64,000 nucleotides of DNA from the NCBI RefSeq assembly GCF_016801865.2, contig NC_068938.1, positions 51,004,389 through 51,068,388 of the forward strand. Reading direction: 5' to 3'. The notes below the pieces were generated by a model. The model was not told where the DNA came from. It searched no databases and saw only the letters and a program-made list of their open reading frames with translations. Origin of the DNA: Culex pipiens pallens. Taxonomy: Eukaryota > Arthropoda > Insecta > Diptera > Culicidae. Positions 46,154-58,714 of this stretch are shown here, one piece after another. Numbering within the stretch: the first letter of the stretch is position 1; the number at the start of each line of letters is the position of its first letter. A program made the translations under genes and the position numbers.

Positions 46154-46263
46154 GTGTGCATGGATGTCTAAGAAGATTCCATAATATTTACATGCACGAG
46201 AAATTTAATTCTGTCGATTGGAGCATGTTTAGGTAGCCCAAATCTATCTTACCCTGACGAAAC

Positions 46264-46491
46264 TACACAGAAAAAAAAAGTTGAATTTTGCAATGTTGAA
46301 AACTTGGTAGGTTGCATATTACATCTTTTTTTGAGTAATATTACATAAAAAAATGTGTAAAAATGTGAACCTGATGAATATTTATCAAAAACTGATGAAA
46401 GTTCTTTTTGGGGTAAAATTCATCATTTTTATAGCCACAAAATCTGTCACCATTTCCTGATGAATATTACCATAATTTTTTTTTCTGTGTA
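46264..46491 (-). mobile_element. 228-bp TA-flanked MITE (TACACAG family)
   Basis: TACACAGAAAAAAAAAG at the left and TTTTTTTTTCTGTGTA at the right. Internal sequence is the reverse complement of 12561-12773. Confidence 0.8.
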
Positions 46492-48441
46492 AATCGTTTA
46501 CTGACATCAACTTTTAAAATGTTAGTTGTGTAATTTTAGTGTGTCTCATGAACTTTTATTAAAAGATGAAAGGAACATATTTATCAAAATTAGAAAACTT
46601 GAGTAAAATTTTCATAGCAACACGATGGTGAGATGAAAACTTTACTTAAATTATCAGCTCTATTTGATAATCAAGCAACAAGTCTTCAATTGTGCAACAC
46701 AAACTGAAAACATTTCCAGAGTTTTTTTTTTGAAAAAATCCTATAAACTATTGTCTTTCATATGTTTATAGGATCTAATTTAAAAAACTATAGATTTTTT
46801 AGTTTGATAAAAGACTTCGTCAATCGGTTTTACATCCAATACTCTTCTAAATAAAATCTAAATCAAACTGCTACGATTTGTGATGCCAACAAAAGGATGA
46901 TGGTAAGATTTGGATTAAAACTGTAATTTTTGAATGTTTTTATAGTTTCAATAGGCCCTCCAAATTTGAACTTGATCTGAAAATGTGCTTTCGTGTAATG
47001 ATACGTTGTACTTAGTTATCAAGTTTCAAGTTCAAGTTTACCGAAAAAAGGCCTGCAATAGACATTTCCCAAATCGAAACTGTCTGCGCAATGATATTTT
47101 CAGTAGGTGAAAATTGCATTAGCTATCTATAATTGAGATCATACCAGTGAGTGTTTGGCAACAAAGGCATGGTTCGAGCTCTGCCAACAACCAACCTAAT
47201 CGTATTTTCATTAGCGGTAAATTTCAACAAGATAATGCCCCCCGGAATAGCTTGTCCCCAGCGTGCCGGAAATGGCAATAATCTCCACTAAAAACCAGAT
47301 AATTCTTGTTTACACCACCATGAACTCTGTGTCTGTGTTCGCGTACAGAAGCTGTAGAACACAAACCGAGGACCATTCTCAACGCACAACGACTTACATT
47401 TGGGTCATTCCGTCGCCACTCTCCCCCTCAGGCGAGGCCGCCTCCATGTTACGCCGCCGCGCAGTATTGGGACACGGGGTGTGGCCATTCGGTAGATTGA
47501 CAGGTCCTGCGGGGAACTCACAATGAAACACTTCACACCCTCTTCTGGCTGGGGGTGGTGGTGTTGGCTTCGTGAACTCTCTTGGTGGGACCTTCCCCAC
47601 GTGGAAAATGTTTGTCTGTGCGCCAAACACACCCACGTTGAGAGGGGGGTTCCTGGACGGGGGAAAAAATGAGCTACAAAAAGTGCCATGGAGAATGGAT
47701 TTTGGCGCGGGGGTGTAATAGGGATTTTCAGAAATAGTTTAAAATAACGATTTCGGAGAACTTTTGTTAATAAACTTATTAAATGTTCTTAACTTAACCC
47801 CAAGAGAATAAAGAATTACAAAAAAAGTTTCATAAAAATCTTGCTCAGATCAACCGCATTCGCAAAGAAATGCTTCGCAGTACAACACTCCAATAACAAA
47901 GCGATAAATTAAGACCCACCACCGCCGTTGTTCCGTCGATAGAGTCCTTGGCGCTTCCAGGTCCTTCCAGTTCCCTCCCTGATGTACCCACAGTGGAAGA
48001 GGATGATGATTTAAAAGAGTAATTAGAATGCTTAATTTATGTGAGCACAATGTTGTTATGTGTTTCGCCACCCCTGTCCCTCACTCAGAACCCCCTTTTG
48101 GGACCAACTTTTGAACTTCAGGGGATATTATCTAGACCAGGGGGTTGGGCTGGGTTGGGGTTCACAGACATTGGTTGATCATATTTTGGTGACGTGTGAC
48201 AGATGGGGTTGTCGCTCTATCGCATCACTTTTTTGGGGGGCTGGAGTAATGGTCCATAAATCTGGAATAATGTGCAACGTATTGAGCTGGTCGCAGACAG
48301 TGATTGGTGATGTTGGTTCATTAAATTAAAGCATGGGTGTTTTGTGTGGTAAATTTTAATGGAATCCAAATGATATCAAAATGTTGAATTGAAGAATTAA
48401 ATAACTAGAGAGTTCAAGCAATATAGAAAAGTGAATTGTGC
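46492..48441. other. Spacer, partly GC-rich
   Basis: Contains the small hairpin at 46725-46795 related to 11408-11566. The GC-rich 47230-47700 and 48070-48330 segments give several overlapping frames on both strands without a recognisable domain or convincing splice sites. No RNA gene seen. Confidence 0.4.
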
Positions 48442-49374
48442 AATTGAAGAATTGAAGAATTGAAGAATTGAAGAATTGAAGAATTGAAGAATTGAAGAAT
48501 TGAAGAATTGAAGAATTGAAGAATTGAAGAATTGAAGAATTGAAGAATTGAAGAATTGAAGAATTGAAGAATTGAAGAATTGAAGAATTGAAGAATTGAA
48601 GAATTGAAGAATTGAAGAATTGAAGAATTGAAGAATTGAAGAATTGAAGAATTGAAGAATTGAAGAATTGAAGAACTGAAGAATTGAAGAATTGAAGAAT
48701 TGAAGAATTGAAGAATTGAAGAATTGAAGAATTGAAGAATTGAAGAATTGAAGAATTGAAGAATTGAAGAATTGAAGAATTGAAGAATTGAAGAATTGAA
48801 GAATTGAAGAATTGAAGAATTGAAGAATTGAAGAATTGAAGAATTGAAGAATTGAAGAATTGAAGAATTGAAGAATTGAAGAATTGAAGAATTGAAGAAT
48901 TGAAGAATTGAAGAATTGAAGAATTGAAGAATTGAAGAAGTGAAGAATTGAAGAATTGAAGAATTGAAGAATTGAAGAATTGAAGAATTGAAGAATTGAA
49001 GAATTGAAGAATTGAAGAATTGAAGAATTGAAGAATTGAAGAATTGAAGAATTGAAGAATTGAAGAATTGAAGAATTGAAGAATTGAAGAATTGAAGAAT
49101 TGAAGAATTGAAGAATTGAAGAATTGAAGAATTGAAGAATTGAAGAATTGAAGAATTGAAGAATTGAAGAATTGAAGAATTGAAGAATTGAAGAATTGAA
49201 GAATTGAAGAATTGAAGAATTGAAGAATTGAAGAATTGAAGAATTGAAGAATTGAAGAATTGAAGAATTGAAGAATTGAAGAATTGAAGAATTGAAGAAT
49301 TGAAGAATTGAAGAATTGAAGAATTGAAGAATTGAAGAAATAAAGAAGTGAAGAATTGAAGAATTGAAGAATTG
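48442..49374. repeat. 8-bp minisatellite GAATTGAA, about 116 copies
   Basis: Nearly uninterrupted over 930 bp, with rare changes (gaactgaag near 48674, gaagtgaag near 48938, gaaataaagaagtg near 49338). Because 8 is not a multiple of 3 and the minus-strand unit has no stop, all three minus frames stay open and encode the same octapeptide FFNSSILQ. The resulting ~400-residue frames are by-products of the repeat. Confidence 0.97.
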
Positions 49375-50381
49375 GAAAATGGAAGCATTGAAAAAGTTGA
49401 AGATCTGAATTTTTTGACTGAACAAAACCAATAATGAATCAGTATAATGAAAAACAGTTTTCCCCAAAAAACACAAAGTAATTGGTATGTCATACAAACT
49501 TTTCCCAGTAAACCATCCAGGGACCAATCCAATAAAACGATGTGACAAGCAATATAACAAAAAATAACCGCGAAATAAAAACTCTCGCAAACCAAATTGG
49601 AAATCTCCGCTGAATTTCAATTTGTCCAATTCACAAAGTTCGCCGGCGTGATTCTCTGTGCCGGCGCTGTATTTTTTCGAGCCTTCTAGCTGGAGGGGAA
49701 AAGTTTGTTTCGAAAAAGTTTGTTGTTTTTATTTCGCTCTGATTTCTGTTCCCTTGGTGGACCGTGTATTTTTTTCGGGGAATCGGTCGTTACCGGGGCT
49801 CGGTTGTTTTATAACCACTCCGGCTGGTTTTTTTTAACACGAAATGAGATGAATCAGATGGCTTAGTAGGAAATTTTGTTGATTCAAATAAATGGATTAT
49901 TACATGAGGGATCAGCAATGTGTCTTGTAATGCGTGTTCAGATTTGAACATTTCTTAAAATTCATGAATATTGTCTTTTTCTTTTTAACGGTACAAATCA
50001 ACCATAGCTTTTGTACCCAGTTTTTTTTTTACAGAAATCTTTGTACGGGAACTATCGATATGATTTTTTATTCATCCCCTAAATTACTGTCTTCAAAGTA
50101 ATTTACAACAAATATTGACTTCTTTTTAGAATAAGATTCTTGCGGGATTGAGTCCGTAAGTTTGACAAATATGTTATAAGAAGACAACATCTTCCTTGGT
50201 TGCTGTGCACCCTTAAAAGTAGGATAAATTTTAAGTGAACATTGGAAATGTCAATTGGGAGAATTGGGTAATGAATTTTGATGTTTAGCAGTTTTTTATG
50301 ACCGAAGCCTAACAAAAAAGAATTTAAAAAATCACTTCTTGAAACAGTCTAATCAAATTAAAATTTAGTAAATCGTCGCCG
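49375..50381. other. Spacer
   Basis: No gene or repeat family recognised; moderately GC-rich around 49630-49830. Confidence 0.4.
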
Positions 50382-51297
50382 TCGTGCTAACTTGTCGTAC
50401 GTGCTTTTTGGGCCAATTTGAGTTAAGAACGCCATTTTGTGCAGCTCACAATGCCTCACCTTTGACCTTCACAGATCCCCAAAATTCGATTTCAATCCTG
50501 ATATATTCAAAATAAAAAATAAAAAAAATCAAAACATCCACATTAACGACCCCCGGGTCTTTTGTGGTCTCTATTCCAAGTTTCTGCTCGAACCTAGGAG
50601 TCCGAAGGCTTGAATGGGGAGAGCACCCAAACATCTTTTACTCCAAGGAACCTTCCACCCCAGTGTTTGAACTGACGACCTTTGGATTGTGAGTCCAACC
50701 GCCGCCAGCGATTCCACCGGAGTAGGCTTGGTTTGGTGTGTTGTTTGTATTTATGGCATGGAGACGACTCCTACACCTGGAATGACTTAACGGCCTAACA
50801 ACCAAGGCCGGGACCGACATTTTACTTCCTCATCTGATGGAAGGTTGCAGCAGATGGGAATCGAACCCAGAATCATCCGCTTACAAAGCGAACAGCGTAA
50901 CCATTCGGTCACGCACTGCCTGCTATATTCAACAATATCCGAAAAAACTCCGTGCATTTTTGTCACTTTACATATGAAAGTAGTTTCAATCTTGTCGTGC
51001 TATCTTGTCACTCCCTGAAAATTTATGTAAGTGCCCAGTGTCAAAGGGATTTCAGGTCAAAACGCGTTTGACGCACGTACAAGTTAGACTACCGTAAACA
51101 TTTGTAATTATAGCTCGGGACTCCAGCAACCAACTTCAACCAATCTTCGGGACAATGCACATAATGGTCAGCCAAACAAAACGTGTTTGTTATTGTTTAC
51201 ATTGCGTGCTTTCATTTTTGTTTATTCAAGGTCAAACATTAAAACGCATTTTTCTCGGAACGTCAAAATGGCGGGTGCGACAAGATAGCACGACAAA
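50382..51297 (+). mobile_element. TIR element with 'GTCGTGCTA' ends, interrupted by a SINE
   Basis: Left end gtcgtgctaacttgtcgtac; right end in reverse complement gtcgtgctatcttgtcgc. Excluding the SINE at 50511-50923 it is about 500 bp and colinear with 1540-1945. No ORF. Confidence 0.7.
50502..50932 (-). mobile_element. Composite tRNA-Thr-headed SINE with 9-bp target-site duplication
   Basis: The SINE body 50511-50923 lies between copies of TATATTCAA (50502-50510 and 50924-50932). It has the same head, core, second tRNA-like arm and 3' end as 9495-9894. The related empty locus near 1635-1650 lacks it. Confidence 0.9.
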
Positions 51298-53086
51298 GTC
51301 GAAATGTTAAGTTGGAGTTCGATCCCAACCGCACAAAAAAAATCTATATGATTTGATGTTAATTTCCATGCAACTTGCAACTTTACATTATTTATCATGT
51401 AACTTTTTTCTATGTAGAGACTTGTAGACGGATTTTAGGATGGTGAGCATTATCCATGCTCCATACAGAACATGTTTTTGATTAAAACTAACAATGCACG
51501 AATAAAAAAAAAATCTAAAACAAATTCAACTAAAATCAAAAATGAATCAGAAAAATAAAAAAAGAACAGTAGAGGGGTTAATCATTTCACCCAAAAAACG
51601 AAACAGATTAAAATGCACGTGGTCAAAAAAAGTGAAAAGTTTTGACTTTGCAGCTCGTTCTAGTTGCACCCCCAAGTGTCATTCACGGCCGCTGTCTAGT
51701 GTATGTGTGTGTGATTGTTTGTGTGTCTGCAAGCATTTCAACTTGAAGAGAGTGTTTGGGAAATGGCGCAAAGTTTTGTCATTTTATGGCTCCAAAGTTG
51801 ACAGGGGTTGTCTGTTGGTTGGGCTGTAGCAAAGTTGGTGGAAACTTTTTTTCATATCCTCATAGGTATTTATGTGCACTATCAAGAAGCTTGCGGGGTA
51901 GATATAGAAACTTCAAGAAAGTGTGCTTTGAAACTGTCGGAAAGATTCCGTTTTGCACTTGTGTCAAGTGAGGCCAAAGTTTAAAGTTGCGAAACTTTTA
52001 CGTCACACGTTAAGTGCAGTTTCCATTTGGTTATAAAGAAATCATAAATTGCCATCGACTTTTCACTTTACGAATCTGGGAATGTTACATAAATGTACTC
52101 GACGTTAAAATTCCATGGACCCACAAGGACGGTAGATTTCAATTAATTTTGTCCACATTTAAAGTGTCACTCTGGCCGTTCGGGTAGCTTCCGGAACATT
52201 GTCCCCACCCCGGGTCCTTGAAACCTTTTACCCTGCGCTGAACTCCTTTGCACCCCCTCTCCCCACGAGGTAAATTAATATTAATCCATTGTGTACGCAC
52301 CTGACCGAGGACTGGAAAATTTCAAGGAAAAGTCACCGGACAATAGCCTCCAGGTAGAAATCTGTCCCCTTTTAAGCTGGCTCCTGGTGCAAATTGTCCG
52401 TTATCCTGGGCTACCCCCTTCCTCCTTTTCATGGTGGGGAAAGGGGAAGCCTAAGCCTCCATTAATTTTAATTCAGGACGACGATCGTAAAACTGATTTT
52501 AATTGTCCTTCCTTGCTGCTTTGTCCCTCTGCTCCTGACCAGCATTCTTGGAAGATTTTCTTGTAAGCCTTACCTGAAGGAAGATTCTGCTTCGTTGATG
52601 CACAGTTAATAAATTAAACTCTGTCTGAAAACTTGGATACGTTTTATTTAAAAAAAAAGTACATCGTACATCTAAAGTGTGTAAATCTACATCTGTTTAC
52701 GTGTAACTATACTTTTCCACTTAAATTGAGAATAAAAAAAAAACACATTACAAGAGGAAATTTCACATCATATTTTTCAACTGTGTAGCTTCTTCTTACA
52801 AATATCCCAGCACGTCCTGTTGAGTTCAACAGCTGGTAAAGTCCACTCATCAAGTCGTAAGGCTTGTGCAGTTCTAAATCCAAGAAGAATGAGGTACGAG
52901 CTGTGACCAAATCCCACTAGATTATTATCTTTTTAATGGCCTAGAAGTAGATCTGTAGAGATAAGAGCAATGTCCGGATTTGTGGATTAGGTTAAAGAAC
53001 TGAGGTTTGTACGGTTATTAAGTTTGAATTGCCATGTTTACAATTATTTTTTCCAAGAAAAATGTATCGTCTAAATTAATTTCTAG
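51298..53086. other. Spacer, likely single copy
   Basis: GC-richer, low-repeat sequence at about 51600-52570, plausible as intron or intergenic DNA of a host gene. No frame with recognisable domain. Confidence 0.4.
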
Positions 53087-53222
53087 TTACAATAGCTCGG
53101 AATCGACAACGAAATTGACATCGCAAGTTTCCGAAGGAATTGTAGCAGCAGACTTGCAAAAAGATCAAAAACCTCCCAAACTACCACAAATCACCCGAAA
53201 CGTGCCGGCCCAAACTGACTAA
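53087..53222 (+). CDS. Possible 3'-terminal host exon, unrecognised
   Basis: Preceded by a good acceptor-like sequence (aattaatttctag, 53074-53086). The frame reads YNSSESTTKLTSQVSEG and then ends KLPQITRNVPAQTD followed by TAA at 53220-53222, about 44 codons. Composition is polar and protein-like, unlike the surrounding frames. No domain is recognised, no partner exon can be linked, and no nearby AATAAA supports a transcript end. Could be chance. Confidence 0.22.
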
Positions 53223-56200
53223 ATTTTATGATAGATAACAACTTGATTGTAATATACCGGTTCCACTTCCTCTATCGTTTGACCCCTTTTTCGGGCCGAA
53301 GCTGTACATTCCTGTGATTTATTTGGGGACAAATATGTGTGTGTGTTCCTCCGGGAACTTATGTGCCCAGGGCCAATCTCACCCCACTTCGTTGGAACTT
53401 CAGGAAAAAAATTGTGCAAAACGTAAGGACACTGTCCACTTATTCCACCCCGACGAGCAGCCGGGTCCATGAATGACGCCATAACCCGTTCAATATATGG
53501 CTCAATACCAATCTGGGCGTGATCATCTTCCGTTTGTTATACCCGAAATAAGTACCGGGCTTAGGCAGGATGACGAAAAAATGAAACTGTAGGGTGAAAG
53601 TACCTATTTTGGTGAAGATTTGAAAAATGTATTAATCAAGTCTCAATCAGATACAATTGATTGTTCGAATAAAATCATGTTGAATCTTCCAATTAAGTTC
53701 ACGTGATGTAATGTTAAGGTGACCGAGTACGATTCATTCATACATGGTGCGTGTAATTTATATTCCTATATAGTCACGAGCATCCTACGTCTAAAACCAG
53801 CCAAAGTCAGGATCATCTGGCAGACAAGACCGGAAAAGATGGACCCAACAGTGGGCGTGAGCGAAAACGATAGAAACATCAGAAATACATTCTCTCCGTG
53901 ACTGTATTTTTTTGTTTTCATAGACAAATAGATCGGATCTGACGAGTTTGTTTTAAGTGAACATCAAATTAGCAACAAACAATTTCAAAGCCAGATAAAA
54001 AACTTAACCTACCAAAAAGATGTTTTTTTTCAAAAGAAGTGTGTGTTGCCCTTCAGCTCCAAGAAAAAGTCTGAGCAATTCTTTTTTGTGAATTAAGCTG
54101 CTGCGTGGGTGATTACAGCTAGACGAAAGTTATTCGGCGTAGAAAGCAAACTGAATTTCACTGCCTAAAGTCGTTTCGAGAATTTCGAAATTGCGTTGCG
54201 GCTTGACGTGAATTGTGCTCTAGCAAGAAATTTGTTCACGGACGTGAAATTTCAGTTTCGCTGAATGGGACGTTTTGCCGAAAGGACAGTTTGCCGAATG
54301 AAACAGAATTACAGAAAACGAATTGTGAAGAATAGTAGCTAACAGTGTTGCAAATGAGTGATAGAAAAGCTATCAATTGATTATCTCTGCACCAAAAACA
54401 TCCGAGAGTATAGCGGCCGTCACTATAGCTTGTGAGATCTCTTCTTGTGTCGTGTTATTCTCGGCGATGCCATTCTCTCTATCACTCCTCCCCTTTTCCT
54501 CGACTATGCTCTCTCACCGCGGAGTATCTCAATCTCTCCGAAAACTGCACTGAAAGAACGCGAGATGGCAATGAGGAGTCGACCACGCATGACGCCCAGA
54601 AAATTTAAAATTCATAGTCCATTAATATTTCTGCTCAATCCGAATTCATGCCTTTATTCCCTTCAAAAGTGGACACTATTATGAGCTTAACCCTTTTTAA
54701 GGTTAATATTTTCGATATTGATTGATGTTTGAGGGACTGTCACTTTACAGCGAATTCAAGACATGCTCTATTGTACATTTAAATAATTATCTTGATTTAC
54801 TAAACATGCTGTGATTCCTATCTAGATTGTACTAGAGAGCACACGAGAATCGATTAGTTGGTATTTTTAAGTTTTTCAGTGGTATGTAGAGCATCTTGCA
54901 GGAAAGTTTTGCATGGAGAAATTTTAATTGTGGAAAATTTATTAAAAGGGTTACATACAAACACAAAATCTAAAAATTTCTTATTTCAGAAAATTTATCA
55001 AATCCTCTAAAAACATGATTTCCAATAACTACTGAAAGTTTCATAATGATATTTCACACTCATTCTACTAACTTTGAGTTTTCTGAGAGAACAAAAGATT
55101 CAGTGGTGAGAGAGCGTGGATGAGAATAAGAGAAGTGATAGAAATTGATTGCTTTCGCTTGGAATCATAGATGGAAGAGAACGTGCAAGATATATTGACG
55201 ATGGTGATTTTCTCCAATATTTGATGCAGGAATAGTTAAATGATAGTTTTTTTATGTACCACTTATCACTAGCGTGCCCAGATCCCCAAGGAAGGTGGCC
55301 AATAATATGAGCGTTTCGAAAATTTCGTCATCTATGGACACCCCCTGACCAATTTTGAAAATTTTTGAGGATGGTGGGGCAACTGCCCCTTATTGCTCTA
55401 CCCTGTGCCTGTGTTATTTTTGTCTAAACATGCAACATTTGTTGTTAAACAATTATTTAAATCTAGCTGATTTATCAGTAAAATCTACCATATAATGGCA
55501 GTTATTACAAATTTCTAAAAGTTTATTGAATTATTTGTGTCTTTTACACAAAACTGCATTCTGAATAGAATAATAAATGTCGAGCTTTTTCTAGTAACAC
55601 TGTATCCTATTTCTCCACCACAATGCGCAAAATAAATATAGTGTCGTTTCTGTTCTTCTATTTATCCACAGATAATTGCCACTAATTCCAGTAACAGTAA
55701 CTAAACCGCATCGCAAAAAGCAACTCAACCATTCCGAAAGCCACTGAATAAACCAATGAATAGTGATTATCGCGATGGCGTCCGAAAACAACTACTGAAT
55801 GCGCGGCCAGTCGTCCAATTAATTCAGTTATTTGTGAACTAGAGTGGCGCACACCCAACCGAAGTCGAGCGCCAAATCGGCAAGTGGCGAAAAATTGGAA
55901 ACGCTCCAGCCAGGCCCCCCAAATTCAATTGAGGTAATTAATTGCTGCATGCGGTATTCGGAACCCCCGTCCCCCCGATTGGGCGGGAACACGTGGTTGT
56001 AAAATATGAATGTACGCCGAAAAAAGTTCAAAAATGTAAATTAAACTCAATTGCCCGAGTCAGAAATAATCTGGTGCACATTTTACGGCTGGAATATTTT
56101 ATGTAACCTCACGACTCGTCCCCGTCCCAGTCCCCAACCCAGCTGAAGTCAGAATCGATAAGTGTGCTGTTCGCTGCACTGGGGTTTAAGTCACGTTTCC

Positions 56201-56895
56201 GGAAGCACTTCCATTTCGCGGGTCCGCGCGGTCCGGAGTGCTAGTGTGCTGGGGGAAGAGGAGCCGGGAAGCGCATCTCCGGCGTTTCCACGGCTTTTCC
56301 GGGCCCTCGGCTCATCTGTTGAAGGAAGCTTAAATTGGGGAACGAACATGCCCCGGCGTAAAGCAACACTGGGTGGAATGATTACCAAAAAAATTTTTTT
56401 TTGAATAATATTTTTCTTGGAAAATGCTTAATTTGGTAATTCGCAAAAACTTGACTTCGGATAATCGCATTAAGAAAAGTATTTTGTTGTTGTTGTTGTA
56501 ATTTTTGAGTAGTTAAGCTGACTCCAACAAGTGATCTGGGAACATGTAAACCAAGATGGCGACCAATGTGGTGGGGTTGGAGTATTGAAAATTTTCGTTT
56601 GATTAAATGTAATTTATCTGATTTGGGGTGGCTGAACTCGAATTAATTAAATGAAAATATAAGACCGCTACAAATAAATTTTTAAAACCTACAGATAATT
56701 CATTCTGGACTGTATTGCATTTTTGGATAGTTGAATTATTGATGTCTCTTTTTTGCGATTCTTCTAAAATTAAGCCGCTTAGGAAATTTGTTTTAATTTG
56801 AAAATTGATATTGTCCATACCAGATTAATAGCAGACCAGATCAAAAGATATATTGTGCATCGTTTTTGTACAGTTTTAACAAAGAACTTTGTCCT
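53223..56895. other. Spacer with scattered repeat fragments
   Basis: A fragment of the TAAGGGGTTACATACA family is seen at about 54948-55090 ('agggttacatacaaacac'). A 'ttgccgaa' repeat fragment lies near 54270-54300. The GC-rich 55830-56370 segment looks single-copy. No convincing gene. Confidence 0.4.
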
Positions 56896-58462
56896 CCCGA
56901 GCATGGGTAAATAACAAGGGAAATGCGTAATAATACCTTTCTCTGGTATCAATACCAAGTTTTGGTATTCTTGGACCCTTTAAAATTTGTCTTAAGGATT
57001 ATGCAAGAGCAAAATGTGGTATCATACCAATTTAAGGTATTGTTTTGATATTGCAAAATTGCAGAATTTGTCAATGATCGAACACCACATTTTGGTATTC
57101 TTTTGGTATTACAGTATTTTATCAAATTTCTCTGCAACTGTGGGAAAATTTTGACCAATTTTGACAAAATAATTAATTTTGTGCTATAATGATGTCCAAA
57201 GCGAATGCTTTCATTCGAAACCGGAAATTTCAAACTTGATTTTAAACATTTTTGATATACCCCCTATAGAAATGACTTGAAATTGTGGAAAATATTCTAA
57301 GTCAGGATGGCACATTTTGGTATTATTTTGGTATTTAAGTGTTTTATCAAATTCCTCTGAAACTATGGGAAAATTTTGACCAATTTTGACAAAATAATTA
57401 ATTTTGCGCTAAAATGATGTCTCAAAGCGAATGCTTTCATTCAAAACCGGAAATTTCAAATTTGATTTTAAACATTTTTGATATACCCCCTACAGAAATG
57501 ACTTGAAATTGTGGAAATTTCTAAGTCAGGATGGCACATTTTGGTATTATTTGAATATTGAAAGGTTTCATCAATTTTCTCTGAAACTATGGGAAATTTG
57601 TTAAAAAAAATTTACGAGTTAATTTATTTTGCGCTAAAATGACTTGAAACCCAAAAATGTTAAAGATGATTTTAAAAATTAGTGTGATATACCCACTAAT
57701 ATTTTTTTCAAAAACGTTGAAATATCTCTAAGTCGGGATAACCAAATACTTTGAAAAACGAGTCAATCGACAGATTAATGAATTTTGGTGAATTTCAATT
57801 GAGTTTCATTTTAATAATACTTATTTTTCAATCTTGTTATTTTTCAGAAGCTTCAAGAACTTCAAGCACAGGCCGTTCATCAATGACAAATGCATTCGGT
57901 GTGGTGAAGAATATCACTAAGAACAACATGGAATCATCAGGTGAGTAGATTTGGCTGTTGCATATGAATAATTTCCGTTTTTTCACTAACTGCAACTGCT
58001 GCACTAAAAATGGTATGAAAATACCAAATTTTGGTATTACTTGTTCAAATACCAGCGACCATGATGTGCTCTTGGTTGCCCAGTAATAGATGGTAAAATA
58101 CCATGAAATCATACCAAAATCATGTATGTGAAAGACCACAGAAATACCAAAATATGATTTTCCAAGGGCGCGGGAATACCTAAAAATAAAACCATGGCAA
58201 TACCAAGTTTTGGTATTCAAGCAATGTTCAAAAATCCAGAAGACCTCAACTTGGTATTGAAATGGTTTTATTTTGAGGTATTATTTTACCCTTGGAATAA
58301 CATGGTTTGGTATTGTTGTGCCCTTACACATACAAGATTTTGGTATGATTTCATGGTATTTTACCATCTATTACTGGGCAACCAAGGGCACATTTTGGTC
58401 GCTGTTATTTGCCCAAGTAATACCAAAATTTGGTATTCCCGTGTTATTTACCCCTGCTCGGG
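56896..58462. mobile_element. 1.57-kb TIR element (CCCGAGCA ends) enclosing an exon-like segment
   Basis: Left end cccgagcatgggtaaataac is matched in reverse complement at the right end (cccgaGCAGGGGTAAATAAC, ending at 58462). The left half (57000-57740) has about three diverged ~235-bp units ('cacattttggtatta', 'tatgggaaaattttgacc', 'gatataccccct'). The right half (58065-58395) is a hairpin centred near 58230 ('cccagtaatagatggtaa' and its complement). Many 'accaaaatttggtat' palindromes recur. No target-site duplication was found, so two adjacent elements flanking the exon remain possible. Confidence 0.6.
57848..57940 (+). CDS. Exon-like segment with canonical splice sites, unrecognised product
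   Basis: 93 bp bounded by a strong acceptor (tcttgttatttttcag, ending 57847) and a strong donor (gtgagt at 57941). The open frame is phase 1 at both ends (31 codons, symmetric), reading ASRTSSTGRSSMTNAFGVV and then KNITKNNMESSG. A symmetric 93-nt exon could be skipped or included without changing frame. Serine/threonine-rich; no domain recognised. It lies between the inverted ends of the element 56896-58462. Either it was captured by the element or the repeats landed in the flanking introns of a host gene. Confidence 0.45.
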
Positions 58463-58714
58463 CTAAGGGCACTGTCTACGGGTGTCAATCCAAAATTTCG
58501 CGAAGCGAAAGTGTAACGATTTGTGTAATTGTTTGAACGCTTATATCTTCCACCCAATTCAAGCAATCTGCATGCTTTATCCACCAAACGAAAGGGGAAG
58601 TCTTAAATTGAAAGTTGACTACCTCACAAAGTTGATAAAACTTTGTTAAAGTATTCAAAAGTTAAGATGAAAATAAAAAATGAATGCAGGAAAAATCCCG
58701 GCTGCTGATTGGCT
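58463..58714. other. Short spacer
   Basis: No feature recognised. Confidence 0.4.

Noticed and set aside
48397..49629. Minus-strand frames of 410 and 393 residues
   Set aside because: They are the same DNA read in two frames of a stop-free 8-bp repeat; the repeated FFNSSILQ peptide is a by-product.
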